From an uncultured Rikenellaceae bacterium (lineage in GTDB: Bacteria; Bacteroidota; Bacteroidia; Bacteroidales; Rikenellaceae): DNA of 64,000 nt. Shown piece after piece: positions 20,048-28,489 of this stretch. The translations under genes were made by a program, and so were the position numbers. Where the stretch lies: NCBI GenBank assembly GCA_947038405.1, contig CAMQVY010000001.1, positions 147,604 through 211,603 on the forward strand. The letters run 5' to 3'. The notes under the pieces were generated by a model. That model saw only the letters and a program-made list of their open reading frames with translations. It was not told where the DNA came from and made no database searches. The stretch's first letter is position 1. Each line of letters begins with the position of its first letter.

Positions 20048-21343
20048 TTAGCAAGATTTAATCGCTTCAAAAGCGGTTTCAAAATCTCTTTTTAAATCAT
20101 CAATATGCTCAATACCAACAGAGATTCGCAACATAGTCTCTGCGATACCAGCTCTATTTAGATCCTCTGCACTAAGTTGTTGGTGTGTTGTAGCTGCGGG
20201 TTGTATTATTAGAGTTTTTGTATCTCCAACATTTGCAACATGAGATACAAGTGTTAATGAGTCAACAAATTTAATAGCCTTTTCTTTGTCACCTTTCAGC
20301 GTAATTGAGAGGATACAACCGTAACCATTTGTTAGATATTTTTGTGCTTTTTCGTGAGATTCATGGTTTTTAAGACCTGGGTAGTTTACACTCTCAACCA
20401 TTGGATGTGAGTCAAAATACTCTGCAAGTTTCATTGCATTTTGTGCCTCCCTCTCTACTCTAAGAGATAGAGTTTCTAGCCCTTGGATCAGTAGAAATGA
20501 GTTAAACGGAGATGCACATGGACCAAGGTCTCTCATCCCTTCGACTCTACATCTTATAATAAATGCTAGGTTTCCAAAGCTTTCAGACATTACAATTCCG
20601 TGGTAGCTGTGCGACGGCTCGCTTATCATAGGGAACTTTCCGTTATTCCAATCGAATTTACCTGCATCTGTAATCACTCCTCCCATAGCGGTACCATGTC
20701 CTCCGATCCATTTTGTTGCAGACTCTACGATAATATCTGCGCCCCAGCTGATTGGTTTACATAATGCACCACAAGCACCAAATGTATTATCAACAATAAA
20801 AGGTATTCCGTTGTCGTGTGCAACTTTAGCAAGTGCTTCAAAATCTGCTATACAAAAGTTTGAATTGCTAATACTCTCGACATATATTGCTTTTGTATTT
20901 TCGTCAATAAGTTCTGCGAAAGATTCAGGATTAATGTCTTTAGTGAACTTACACTCTATTCCAAAACTTGCAAAAGTGTGTTTAAATTGGTTGTATGTCC
21001 CTCCGTAAAGGAATGGGCTAGAAATAAAATTATCTCCACATTTAGCAATATTAGTAATTGCAATCAGTTGAGCTGAGTGTCCTGAAGCTGTTGCAAGAGC
21101 AGCGACACCACCATTAAGGGCAGCGACACGTTTCTCAAAAACATCTGTCGTTGGATTTTGAAGTCGCGTATATATATTTCCAAACTCTTTAAGAGCAAAT
21201 AGGTTAGCTCCATGTTCTGCGCTACGAAAAACGTATGACGAGCTCATGTATAGAGGTACAGTTCTCGATAGAGTAACTGGATCTGGAATTTGGCCTGCGT
21301 GTACTTGCAATGTATCAAAATGTAGTAACTCTTCGTTTATCAT
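20048..21343 (-). CDS. metY: O-acetylhomoserine sulfhydrylase
   Basis: PLP enzyme of the Cys/Met metabolism family that makes homocysteine from O-acetylhomoserine and sulfide. At 431 residues it is longer than cystathionine gamma-synthase and fits MetY. The PLP lysine is Lys211 in VESATKWIGGHG. YTRLQNPTTDVFEKRVAALNGG and the ending ETMLRISVGIEHIDDL are typical. It is first gene of the operon, with a good promoter 36 bases upstream. The short leader leaves no room for a SAM riboswitch. Confidence 0.94.
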   Translation of the reverse strand: MINEELLHFDTLQVHAGQIPDPVTLSRTVPLYMSSSYVFRSAEHGANLFALKEFGNIYTRLQNPTTDVFEKRVAALNGGVAALATASGHSAQLIAITNIAKCGDNFISSPFLYGGTYNQFKHTFASFGIECKFTKDINPESFAELIDENTKAIYVESISNSNFCIADFEALAKVAHDNGIPFIVDNTFGACGALCKPISWGADIIVESATKWIGGHGTAMGGVITDAGKFDWNNGKFPMISEPSHSYHGIVMSESFGNLAFIIRCRVEGMRDLGPCASPFNSFLLIQGLETLSLRVEREAQNAMKLAEYFDSHPMVESVNYPGLKNHESHEKAQKYLTNGYGCILSITLKGDKEKAIKFVDSLTLVSHVANVGDTKTLIIQPAATTHQQLSAEDLNRAGIAETMLRISVGIEHIDDLKRDFETAFEAIKSC

Positions 21344-21378
21344 AGTATCAGATGTTTAATAGATAATTTATATCCCTA

Positions 21379-21409
21379 CAAAGCTACAATTTTTAACACA
21401 AATTGCAAA
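21379..21409 (-). promoter_or_regulatory. Promoter of the metY operon
   Basis: On the minus strand, TTTG (21406-21409) and TAGCTTTG (21379-21386) are separated by 19 bases, an excellent Bacteroidota -33/-7 pair. Transcription should start about 30 bases before metY. Confidence 0.8.
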
Positions 21410-21514
21410 ATCAAACCAACAAAAGAGAACTAAGTTTCAGAAGAAATTTAATGATAGATTTTAAAGTTTAGTTAAATTTATTTGAAAACTTCGTTTTCTT
21501 CCATGAGATTACTG

Positions 21515-21522
21515 TATATTTG
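21515..21522 (+). promoter_or_regulatory. Candidate -7 box for the DUF4924-ung unit
   Basis: TATATTTG matches TAnnTTTG, 33 bases before the gene at 21556. No clear TTTG at the normal distance. Confidence 0.45.
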
Positions 21523-21555
21523 TGGGGTAGTTAGGAACTTAAAAAAGAGAGAATC

Positions 21556-22107
21556 ATGTACATTGCAATTGAAAAGAGACGAGAGAATATCGCAGAATAC
21601 ATACTATATTTATGGCAACTTGAAGATCTTTTACGCGCACTTCAGATGAGTCCAGAGGCGATATATTCGCAGTTGGTAAAGCCACAAAATTTGACGCCAG
21701 ATAAAGAGCAAGAGCTTTTGATATGGTATATGGGTATCGTAAACTTGTTGAAGGAGGAGAAGAAGGAGGAGCATGGGCATTTGCTACATACACTTCATTT
21801 GATTGGAGATCTACACAACCAACATTTACAGTTGATGCAACTTCCAATAGGAGCTAATTATAGGGCTGTTTATACGAAACTTCAACCTGAGTTACCTCGT
21901 TTGAGAGAGTTATTATCTGCAACGGAGATGTCTGATATTGAGTTGTGTTTCAGAGCTTTGTATGCTGTAATGTTGTATCGAATAAAAGGTGAGAAAAAAG
22001 GATCTATTGATGATGTTATTGAGGTTGTCTCTCCAGTTATTGCAGAGTTAGTAAAGATATATATTCAAGTAGAGAAAGGTGAGGTTGACCTGTATAAGGA
22101 GTCGTAG
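21556..22107 (+). CDS. DUF4924 family protein
   Basis: 183 residues, soluble, probably mostly helical. The opening MYIAIEKRRENIAEYILYLWQLEDLLRA is typical of DUF4924, a Bacteroidota family of unknown function. The next gene, ung, starts 3 bases after its stop, so the two are cotranscribed. That placement may hint at a DNA or nucleotide link, but nothing in the sequence shows a catalytic motif. Confidence 0.85.
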   Translation: MYIAIEKRRENIAEYILYLWQLEDLLRALQMSPEAIYSQLVKPQNLTPDKEQELLIWYMGIVNLLKEEKKEEHGHLLHTLHLIGDLHNQHLQLMQLPIGANYRAVYTKLQPELPRLRELLSATEMSDIELCFRALYAVMLYRIKGEKKGSIDDVIEVVSPVIAELVKIYIQVEKGEVDLYKES

Positions 22108-22110
22108 GTG

Positions 22111-22773
22111 ATGGAGGTTGAAATTGCGAAAGAGTGGAGAGATCTGCTTGGAGATGAGTTCGAGAGAGAGTATTTTAAGGAGCTTATTGATTTTGTTGGT
22201 TTAGAGTATAGTCAATACACAATTTACCCTAAGGAGTCTAACATTTTTAGAGCTTTCGACAAGTGTTCTCCCCAGGATGTAAAGGTTGTTATTATAGGTC
22301 AAGATCCATACCATGGAGAGGGGCAGGCGAATGGATTGAGTTTTTCTGTTGCAGAGGATATTCCGCTTCCACCATCTTTACGTAATATTTTCAAAGAGAT
22401 TAATAGTGATTTGAACACCCCAATTCCTTCTACTGGAGAGCTTGATAGATGGGCAGAGCAGGGTGTATTGCTATTAAACTCTGTACTTACAGTTAGGCAG
22501 AATAGTGCTGGATCTCATGCGAAAAAAGGGTGGGAGATCTTTACTGATTCCGTTGTTAGGAGAGTGGCCGAGCATAATAATGGTGTTGTATATATGTTGT
22601 GGGGAGCTTATGCTCAGAAGAAAGCAGCTTTTGTAGACGCAGAGGCAAATTGCATATTAAAGAGCGTGCATCCGTCACCACTATCATCTTATAGAGGCTT
22701 TTTTGGGTGTAAACACTTTTCAAAAGCTAATGAGTATCTACAATCTATGGGTAAGTTGCCTATCATTTGGTAA
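22111..22773 (+). CDS. ung: Uracil-DNA glycosylase
   Basis: Removes uracil from DNA in base-excision repair. I use the ATG at 22111 (220 residues), with AAGGA at 22097-22101. A GTG directly before it is a possible alternative. Family 1 motifs are present: the water-activating Asp65 in IIGQDPYHGEGQANGLSFSV and the HPSPLSSYRG leucine-loop motif near the end. It is cotranscribed with the DUF4924 gene and ends at a strong hairpin. dut lies elsewhere in the window, so both uracil-avoidance enzymes are local. Confidence 0.95.
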   Translation: MEVEIAKEWRDLLGDEFEREYFKELIDFVGLEYSQYTIYPKESNIFRAFDKCSPQDVKVVIIGQDPYHGEGQANGLSFSVAEDIPLPPSLRNIFKEINSDLNTPIPSTGELDRWAEQGVLLLNSVLTVRQNSAGSHAKKGWEIFTDSVVRRVAEHNNGVVYMLWGAYAQKKAAFVDAEANCILKSVHPSPLSSYRGFFGCKHFSKANEYLQSMGKLPIIW

Positions 22774-22783
22774 AATAAAGTAG

Positions 22784-22837
22784 GAAAACGCAGTTTTCAA
22801 AAAAGTTTAATGAAACTTCTTTGAAAACTGCGTTTTC
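22784..22837. terminator. Long hairpin after ung; full copy of a dispersed inverted repeat
   Basis: 25-bp arms at 22784-22808 and 22813-22837 match at 24 of 25 positions around a 4-base loop. The right arm ends in TTTTC. Position fits an ung terminator. Partial relatives occur at 21459-21498, 54765-54811 and 63751-63799. Confidence 0.8.
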
Positions 22838-22840
22838 TTA

Positions 22841-22870
22841 TTTGAGTTTGAAAAAAAACATTTAACTTTA
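22841..22870 (+). promoter_or_regulatory. Promoter of glnS
   Basis: TTTG (22841-22844), an 18-base spacer and TAACTTTA (22863-22870) lie 29 bases before the glnS start. The last base of the -7 box departs from consensus. Confidence 0.6.
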
Positions 22871-22899
22871 CATCTTTAAGAGATAAAAATAAAATAATT

Positions 22900-24600
22900 A
22901 TGACGGTGGTAAAAGAAGATTTAAGTAATAATGAACGTTCTCTCAACTTTCTTGAAGAGATTATTAATGACTCTATTGCAAAGGGAGATTCTCGCATACA
23001 GACACGTTTCCCACCAGAGCCTAATGGTTATCTGCATATTGGACACGCCAAAAGTATCTGTATTAACTTTGGTTTAGCAAAAAAATACGGTGGTAAATGT
23101 AATCTTCGATTTGATGATACTAACCCTGTAAAGGAGGATATTGAGTATGTTGATTCAATCAAGGAAGATGTCAATTGGTTAGGTTTTCAGTGGGCGGATG
23201 AGTTCTACGCATCTGATTATTTTGACCAATTATATGATTGGGCGATTGAGCTTATTAAGTTAGGTAAAGCGTATGTTGACGATCAAACACAAGAGGAGAT
23301 TCGTCGAGGTAGGGGAACTGTTATGGTTGCAGGAACTGATAGTCCATATAGAAATAGGAGTGTAGAGGAGAATTTAGATCTATTCCAAAGAATGAGGGGT
23401 GGCGAGTTTGCAGATGGAGAGAAGATCTTGCGTGCAAAGATTGATATGGCACACCCAAATATGTTGATGAGGGATCCAATTATGTATAGGATTCTACATA
23501 CGGATCACCACCGTACAGGTAATAAGTGGTGTATCTATCCTATGTACGACTATGCACACGGACAGAGTGATTCAATTGAGCAAGTAACACACTCTATATG
23601 TACATTAGAGTTTGATGTTCATAAGCCTATCTACTATTGGTTTATAGAACAACTAGGTATTTTCCCTAGTAAGCAGTATGAGTTTGCGCGTTTGAACATT
23701 ACTCATACAATGATGAGTAAGCGAAAATTATTGCAATTAGTCGAGAATAAAGTTGTTGCAGGGTGGGATGATCCACGTATGCCGACAATTTGTGCTCTTA
23801 GACGAAAAGGGTATACACCTGAGTCGATTAGAGCATTTGCTGAAAAGGTTGGTGTTGCAAAGCGTGATAACGTTATTGATTTGGGATTACTTGAGTTTTG
23901 CGTTCGAGAGGATCTTAATAAGAAAGCTCAACGTCGTATGGCAGTCGTTAATCCAATCAAGGTTGTTATTACGAATTTTGATGATAGCGAGACAGAGATG
24001 TTTGATTGTATTAACAATCCAGAAGATGAGACTGCTGGTCGTCGTTTAGTTCCATTTTCTAATGTTATCTATATTGATAGAGATGACTTTATGGAGGAGC
24101 CTATGAAGAAATACTTTAGACTCTCTCCTGGTAAGGAGGTTCGTTTGAGATATGCTTATTTGATAAAGTGTAATGAAGTTATCAAGGATGAGAGTGGTGA
24201 AATTGTAGAGTTACATTGTACATACGATCCAGAGTCTAAAAATGGTTCATCTTCAGACGGACGAAAAGTTAAGGGAGTTATTCATTGGGTAGCTGCAAAG
24301 AGTGCAATTGAAGCTGATGTTAGATTATTTGATAATCTGTTTTTGAATGAGAATGCGGATGATGTTGAAGAGGGTAAGACTTTCATGGATTATGTTAATC
24401 CAGATTCGATGATTGTGAAGCGTGCATTTATTGAGCCATCTTTAGCTAGTTCAAAGATTGGAGATAGTTTTCAATTTGAGAGGGTAGGTTACTTTACACT
24501 TGATAAAGATACAACGTCAGACAATTTAGTGTTCAATCGAACTGTTGGTTTGAAAGATTCTTGGGCTAAGATGGCATCAGCATCTGGAGCAAAAAAGTAA
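22900..24600 (+). CDS. glnS: Glutaminyl-tRNA synthetase
   Basis: Charges tRNA-Gln directly. 566 residues, class I. The HIGH motif is at residues 46-49 in [15 protein letters not shown] and the KMSKS equivalent is MMSKRKL. The anticodon-binding beta-barrels occupy the C-terminal 200 residues. [12 protein letters not shown] and the FDDTNP segment separate it from GluRS. Its presence suggests tRNA-Gln need not be made by the GatCAB route. It has its own promoter and a hairpin terminator. Confidence 0.95.
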   Translation: MTVVKEDLSNNERSLNFLEEIINDSIAKGDSRIQTRFPPEPNGYLHIGHAKSICINFGLAKKYGGKCNLRFDDTNPVKEDIEYVDSIKEDVNWLGFQWADEFYASDYFDQLYDWAIELIKLGKAYVDDQTQEEIRRGRGTVMVAGTDSPYRNRSVEENLDLFQRMRGGEFADGEKILRAKIDMAHPNMLMRDPIMYRILHTDHHRTGNKWCIYPMYDYAHGQSDSIEQVTHSICTLEFDVHKPIYYWFIEQLGIFPSKQYEFARLNITHTMMSKRKLLQLVENKVVAGWDDPRMPTICALRRKGYTPESIRAFAEKVGVAKRDNVIDLGLLEFCVREDLNKKAQRRMAVVNPIKVVITNFDDSETEMFDCINNPEDETAGRRLVPFSNVIYIDRDDFMEEPMKKYFRLSPGKEVRLRYAYLIKCNEVIKDESGEIVELHCTYDPESKNGSSSDGRKVKGVIHWVAAKSAIEADVRLFDNLFLNENADDVEEGKTFMDYVNPDSMIVKRAFIEPSLASSKIGDSFQFERVGYFTLDKDTTSDNLVFNRTVGLKDSWAKMASASGAKK

Positions 24601-24610
24601 TTTTACTATA

Positions 24611-24658
24611 ATATCAAAAAAATAGCGACTAATTTTAGTCGCTATTTTTTTTTGATAT
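24611..24658 (+). terminator. Terminator after glnS
   Basis: The stem around AATAGCGACTA and its complement is followed by a run of nine T and starts 10 bases after the glnS stop. Confidence 0.85.
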
Positions 24659-24799
24659 TTACTATCTATGTCTAAGTTGGTTTGAAATATGCAAATCTCA
24701 GAATGTTTTATTTTTATATGAATTTACTGTAAAATTCGTATTTTTTGTGTAAAAACGTTTTATTTTCAAATTCCGCACCTCTATTTAAGAGGTCTAAAA

Positions 24800-24821
24800 A
24801 ATTGTTCCACGTGGAACAATT
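24800..24821. other. parS-like 22-bp perfect palindrome next to mnmG
   Basis: The inner 14 bases are GTTCCACGTGGAAC, which matches the known chromosomal parS core GTTtCACGTGaAAC with a C/G exchange also reported for parS variants in some bacteria. It begins 3 bases past the mnmG stop. mnmG (gidA) is a frequent neighbour of origin and partition loci. On the minus strand a T-run follows the palindrome, so it could also act, or only act, as the mnmG terminator. A small hairpin (CCTCT/AGAGG) lies at 24778-24792. Confidence 0.6.
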
Positions 24822-24824
24822 GAA

Positions 24825-26711
24825 CTATCTGCCAAAATATATTAGTAAAACATTGATGTCTGATGGAGACACCCCAGGTATTCTTGAGGCTTGTCCTATT
24901 GTGTCTGGTTTAATTTTTGTGAGTTTTTGGCGAGCTTCAATAGTTAGAGACTGAAGTGCATTGTAGTCAAAGTCACTAGTTAGTTTGATATTCTCTAGTC
25001 GTAATATTTTATCTGCAATGAATTTCTCACGCTCAATATACCCTTTGTATTTTATTTGAATCTCAGCCTCTTCAATCACCTCTTCGTTTATTAAATTTAA
25101 CTCTGAAACAAATTTAGATAAAGAGGGTAGGGTAGCGATCAACCCTTTTAGATTGACTTCGTTTCTTAGTAGTACATCATAAAGTTTTCTCTTTTGAGTC
25201 AGTGGTGATGTTCCAGCATTAGTTAGGTATTCATCTAAATCTGATGGATTGACACTAAAAGTACGTATAAACTTTATTAGGCTATTCACCTGTTCAAATT
25301 TAGATGTAAATGCAGAATGTCTCTCATCATCAACTAATCCAATCTCTCTACCGATAGGTGTTAGGCGGATATCTGCATTGTCTTGACGTAGAAGAATACG
25401 ATATTCAGCTCTACTTGTAAACATTCTATATGGCTCATCAACGCCCTTTGTTACTAAGTCGTCTATAAGGACACCTATGTATGCTTGGTCACGACGAAGA
25501 ACAACACTCTCTTGGTTATTAATTTTCTTATGAGCATTAATTCCAGCCATTAAACCTTGTGCCGCAGCCTCTTCATATCCAGTTGTACCATTGATTTGAC
25601 CTGCAAAATAGAGGTTCTCCACTAGCTTTGTCTCCATTGTGTGTCGGAGTTGCGTTGGTGGAAAATAGTCGTACTCTATGGCGTATCCTGGGCGGTATAT
25701 ATGTATGTTCTCAAATCCTTTTACCTTTGTTAGAGCTTCAACTTGAATTTGCCATGGAAGAGAAGATGAGAATCCATTTAAGTAGTATTCATTGCAATCC
25801 CTGCCTTCTGGCTCAAGGAATAATTGATGAGAATCTTTACCTGCAAATGTTCTTAATTTATCCTCAATACTTGGACAATAACGAGGCCCAACCCCTTGTA
25901 TTGTACCATTGAATAGAGGAGAGTCTGCAAATCCCTCTCGTAAATTATCGTGAACTTCAGAAGATGTGTAGACTAAGAAGCATGGTAGTTGATTCTCCAC
26001 GGGTTGAATATTTGGTAGGTATGAGAACTTTGATGGATTTTCATCTCCATATTGAGCCTCCATTTCATCAAATTTAACCTCTCTAGCATCAATTCTAACA
26101 GGAGTTCCTGTCTTCATTCTCCCAACCTCAAAACCTAAATCTTGTAATGTTTCAGTCACACCATATGATGACGCGTCTCCAGATCTGCCACCTTCCGCAG
26201 AATTTCGCCCTACGTGCATCAGTCCATTTAGGAATGTGCCATTTGTGAGTACTACTGATTTTGCTTTAAACTCTACCCCTAGATTTGTCTTTACTCCAGA
26301 CACTTCTGTTTTATCACCACTTTTAGTTGTTGTGATTTCACATACAGAATCTTGCCATAAATAGAGATTATCTCTGTTTTCAAGAAGTTTTCTCCATTCG
26401 ATAGAGAATAGAGTTTTATCACATTGAGCTCTGGGGCTCCACATTGCAGGACCTTTTGAGCGGTTTAGCATTCTAAACTGTATGGTTGTTTTATCTGTAA
26501 TAATTCCCATATGTCCGCCAAGAGCGTCGATTTCTCGGACAATTTGCCCTTTGGCAACACCACCAATTGCGGGGTTGCATGACATCTGTGCATACTTGCC
26601 CATATCCATACTTATCAGTAGGGTAGATGAACCTAGAGTTGCTGCTGCCATTGCTGCTTCGCAACCTGCGTGTCCTCCGCCTACAACTATTACATCATAT
26701 TCAAACTTCAT
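24825..26711 (-). CDS. mnmG: tRNA uridine-5-carboxymethylaminomethyl modification enzyme MnmG
   Basis: FAD enzyme that works with MnmE to modify the wobble uridine U34 of certain tRNAs. The 628 residues match the family. The FAD-binding VIVVGGGHAGCEAAMAAA begins near residue 8. MSCNPAIGGVAKGQIVREIDALGG, the IEYDYFPPTQL segment and the C-terminal SRIPGVSPSDINVL are diagnostic. It is 119 bases downstream of ybeY with a hairpin between. A parS-like palindrome follows the stop. Confidence 0.96.
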   Translation of the reverse strand: MKFEYDVIVVGGGHAGCEAAMAAATLGSSTLLISMDMGKYAQMSCNPAIGGVAKGQIVREIDALGGHMGIITDKTTIQFRMLNRSKGPAMWSPRAQCDKTLFSIEWRKLLENRDNLYLWQDSVCEITTTKSGDKTEVSGVKTNLGVEFKAKSVVLTNGTFLNGLMHVGRNSAEGGRSGDASSYGVTETLQDLGFEVGRMKTGTPVRIDAREVKFDEMEAQYGDENPSKFSYLPNIQPVENQLPCFLVYTSSEVHDNLREGFADSPLFNGTIQGVGPRYCPSIEDKLRTFAGKDSHQLFLEPEGRDCNEYYLNGFSSSLPWQIQVEALTKVKGFENIHIYRPGYAIEYDYFPPTQLRHTMETKLVENLYFAGQINGTTGYEEAAAQGLMAGINAHKKINNQESVVLRRDQAYIGVLIDDLVTKGVDEPYRMFTSRAEYRILLRQDNADIRLTPIGREIGLVDDERHSAFTSKFEQVNSLIKFIRTFSVNPSDLDEYLTNAGTSPLTQKRKLYDVLLRNEVNLKGLIATLPSLSKFVSELNLINEEVIEEAEIQIKYKGYIEREKFIADKILRLENIKLTSDFDYNALQSLTIEARQKLTKIKPDTIGQASRIPGVSPSDINVLLIYFGR

Positions 26712-26766
26712 AACGTTATATATTTTTGTTTATATCATATCTGTTTACTGCGAACATGCAGCATTG

Positions 26767-26805
26767 CCCGTACGGGGTAGTTTTTATGAGACTATCTCCT
26801 ACGGG
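26767..26805 (-). terminator. Hairpin between ybeY and mnmG
   Basis: Arms 26767-26781 and 26791-26805 pair at 14 of 15 positions, including two G-T wobbles. It follows the ybeY stop on the minus strand and may end that transcript or form part of an mnmG leader. Confidence 0.6.
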
Positions 26806-26830
26806 AAACTTTGAAAACTTATTTATTGCT

Positions 26831-27274
26831 TTAGATTTCTGAGAGTTTGGCTAGGTATTTATCCTCTTTTGAACGCATCTCTTTTGCCTCCTTTGGAGAT
26901 TTATCTTTTTGACCACAAAGGTGCATTAAGCCGTGTACAATAACTCGGTGTAGTTCTGTGATATAATCGCTGCCAAACTCTGCTGCATTCAATTTAACAG
27001 TGTCTACATCGATAAATAGATCGCCATTTACCACACCAATCTCCCCCGCTTTAGTTGGGTATTCAGTCTCATCAAATGTAATGATATCGGTATAGTAATC
27101 ATGTCCAAGATATTGGCGATTAATCTCTATGTGCTTCTCGCTAGAGCAGAATATATAGGATATATCTCCAATCTTAAAACCTTCATCATCGGCGCACTCT
27201 TTGAGCCAATTTGAGCAAATTCGTTTATTTTTCAAAACGAATTTACAATCATCATTATAGTATCTTATTGCCAT
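26831..27274 (-). CDS. ybeY: rRNA maturation endoribonuclease YbeY
   Basis: Metal-dependent RNase in 16S rRNA 3' processing and ribosome quality control. 147 residues. The metal motif reads HGLMHLCGQKDKSPKEAKEM. The third histidine of the usual HGxLHLxGxDH is Lys here, which I recall as common in Bacteroidota YbeY, so it is not evidence of decay. It is 15 bases after the EnvC-like gene and last of the TPR-envC-ybeY unit. Confidence 0.9.
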   Translation of the reverse strand: MAIRYYNDDCKFVLKNKRICSNWLKECADDEGFKIGDISYIFCSSEKHIEINRQYLGHDYYTDIITFDETEYPTKAGEIGVVNGDLFIDVDTVKLNAAEFGSDYITELHRVIVHGLMHLCGQKDKSPKEAKEMRSKEDKYLAKLSEI

Positions 27275-27289
27275 ATTATTATACTTTAG

Positions 27290-28489
27290 TTATCGTTTTA
27301 GACAACTCTCAGGATTTAGTTTAGTTGCCTCTTTCCATATTTCAAAGTGAAGAACCCAATCGTTACTATTTGATGTGCTTGGAAGAGAGCCTAGTTTTTG
27401 GTTTAAAGCGACCTTTTGCCCTGTTTTAACATCGACAGATGTTAGGTTTGTGTATAAGGTTAGGTAGTTACCATGACGCACTAGGACACAGTTATTTTTG
27501 CCTCGAATGAATACAATTTGAGTGACAACACCTTCAAATACGCAATATATAGGTGCCCCTTTTGTACCTGCGATATTAATTCCTGGATTGTTTACTTTTA
27601 GTCCTTTTATAGTTGTGTGTGCATGTATTCCAAACTTATCAATAACAACTCCCTCTCTAAGTGGGTATGGAAGTTTTCCAATATTTTGATCAAATCGTCC
27701 AGATAGTTCGATATCATATCTCTTTTCCGTATCGCTTTTATCTGCATTTTTATTTTTGCGATTATCTTCGGCGATTATCTGCTCTAATTTTTTGTTGGCT
27801 TTTTGAATCTCTCTCTCTTTGGCTATCAATTTACGATTAATCCCGCTCTGTTTATTTTGATGGATCTTTACATTAGCTTTGAATTTTGATTCATCTTTAT
27901 TTAGCGTTGCCAGCTCCTTTTTTCTACTATCAGTTGTGTTGCTAAGGGTTATGTGTTTTTTGTTCAACCCTTTAATTTTAGACTCAATTTCAAGACGTAT
28001 TTTCTCTATTTGATCAGCCTTAGCCTCTCGCATATCGTTATATCTCTTCATATATGCAATTCTTTTTGTTGCGTCATTAAAATCTTTTGATGCGAACAAA
28101 AATAGCAGATAGTTATTAAGTTTATAGTTTTTATATGCTGTAACTATCATCTTAGAGTAGTCAGATTTCAGTGTTGTAACCTCTTTGTTCAGGTCAGATA
28201 TTTTTCTATTTTCACTAGTAATATCTCGATTTATGACATCTGCTTGTCTATCTAGAGTTTTGATTATTGATTTTCGATTGTTAATGCTTGATCGAGTTAT
28301 TTTAAGCTGATTAAGGGTTACACTCTCATCTTTTTTTGCAGAGTTTAGAAGAGCAGTATTGATTTTGATCTCTCGTTCAGCTTTTTTTATATCTTCTTGT
28401 AGTTGTTCTACAGTTTGACCGCTCACAAATATAGATGAGCTAACTAGGAGTATTGTTATAACTCCTTTTAAAATAGTTGGTGTTTTCAT
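27290..28489 (-). CDS. EnvC-like murein hydrolase activator (M23/LytM domain)
   Basis: Periplasmic protein expected to activate cell-wall amidases during division. 399 residues: signal peptide (about 1-24), a long Lys/Glu-rich coiled coil (about 25-250), then a C-terminal LytM domain. The zinc ligands of active M23 peptidases look lost: the final HxH reads HFE in VLHFEIW. That is the degenerate, activator-type pattern. Its start overlaps the stop of the TPR lipoprotein gene by one base (TAATG), so the two are translationally coupled. Confidence 0.88.
   Translation of the reverse strand: MKTPTILKGVITILLVSSSIFVSGQTVEQLQEDIKKAEREIKINTALLNSAKKDESVTLNQLKITRSSINNRKSIIKTLDRQADVINRDITSENRKISDLNKEVTTLKSDYSKMIVTAYKNYKLNNYLLFLFASKDFNDATKRIAYMKRYNDMREAKADQIEKIRLEIESKIKGLNKKHITLSNTTDSRKKELATLNKDESKFKANVKIHQNKQSGINRKLIAKEREIQKANKKLEQIIAEDNRKNKNADKSDTEKRYDIELSGRFDQNIGKLPYPLREGVVIDKFGIHAHTTIKGLKVNNPGINIAGTKGAPIYCVFEGVVTQIVFIRGKNNCVLVRHGNYLTLYTNLTSVDVKTGQKVALNQKLGSLPSTSNSNDWVLHFEIWKEATKLNPESCLKR

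Noticed and set aside
21344..21555. SAM riboswitch upstream of metY
   Set aside because: The promoter lies only about 30 bases before the start codon, so there is no room for an aptamer.
26831..27274. YbeY with a lost metal ligand as a sign of decay
   Set aside because: The Lys in place of the third His is, as far as I recall, the normal form in this phylum.
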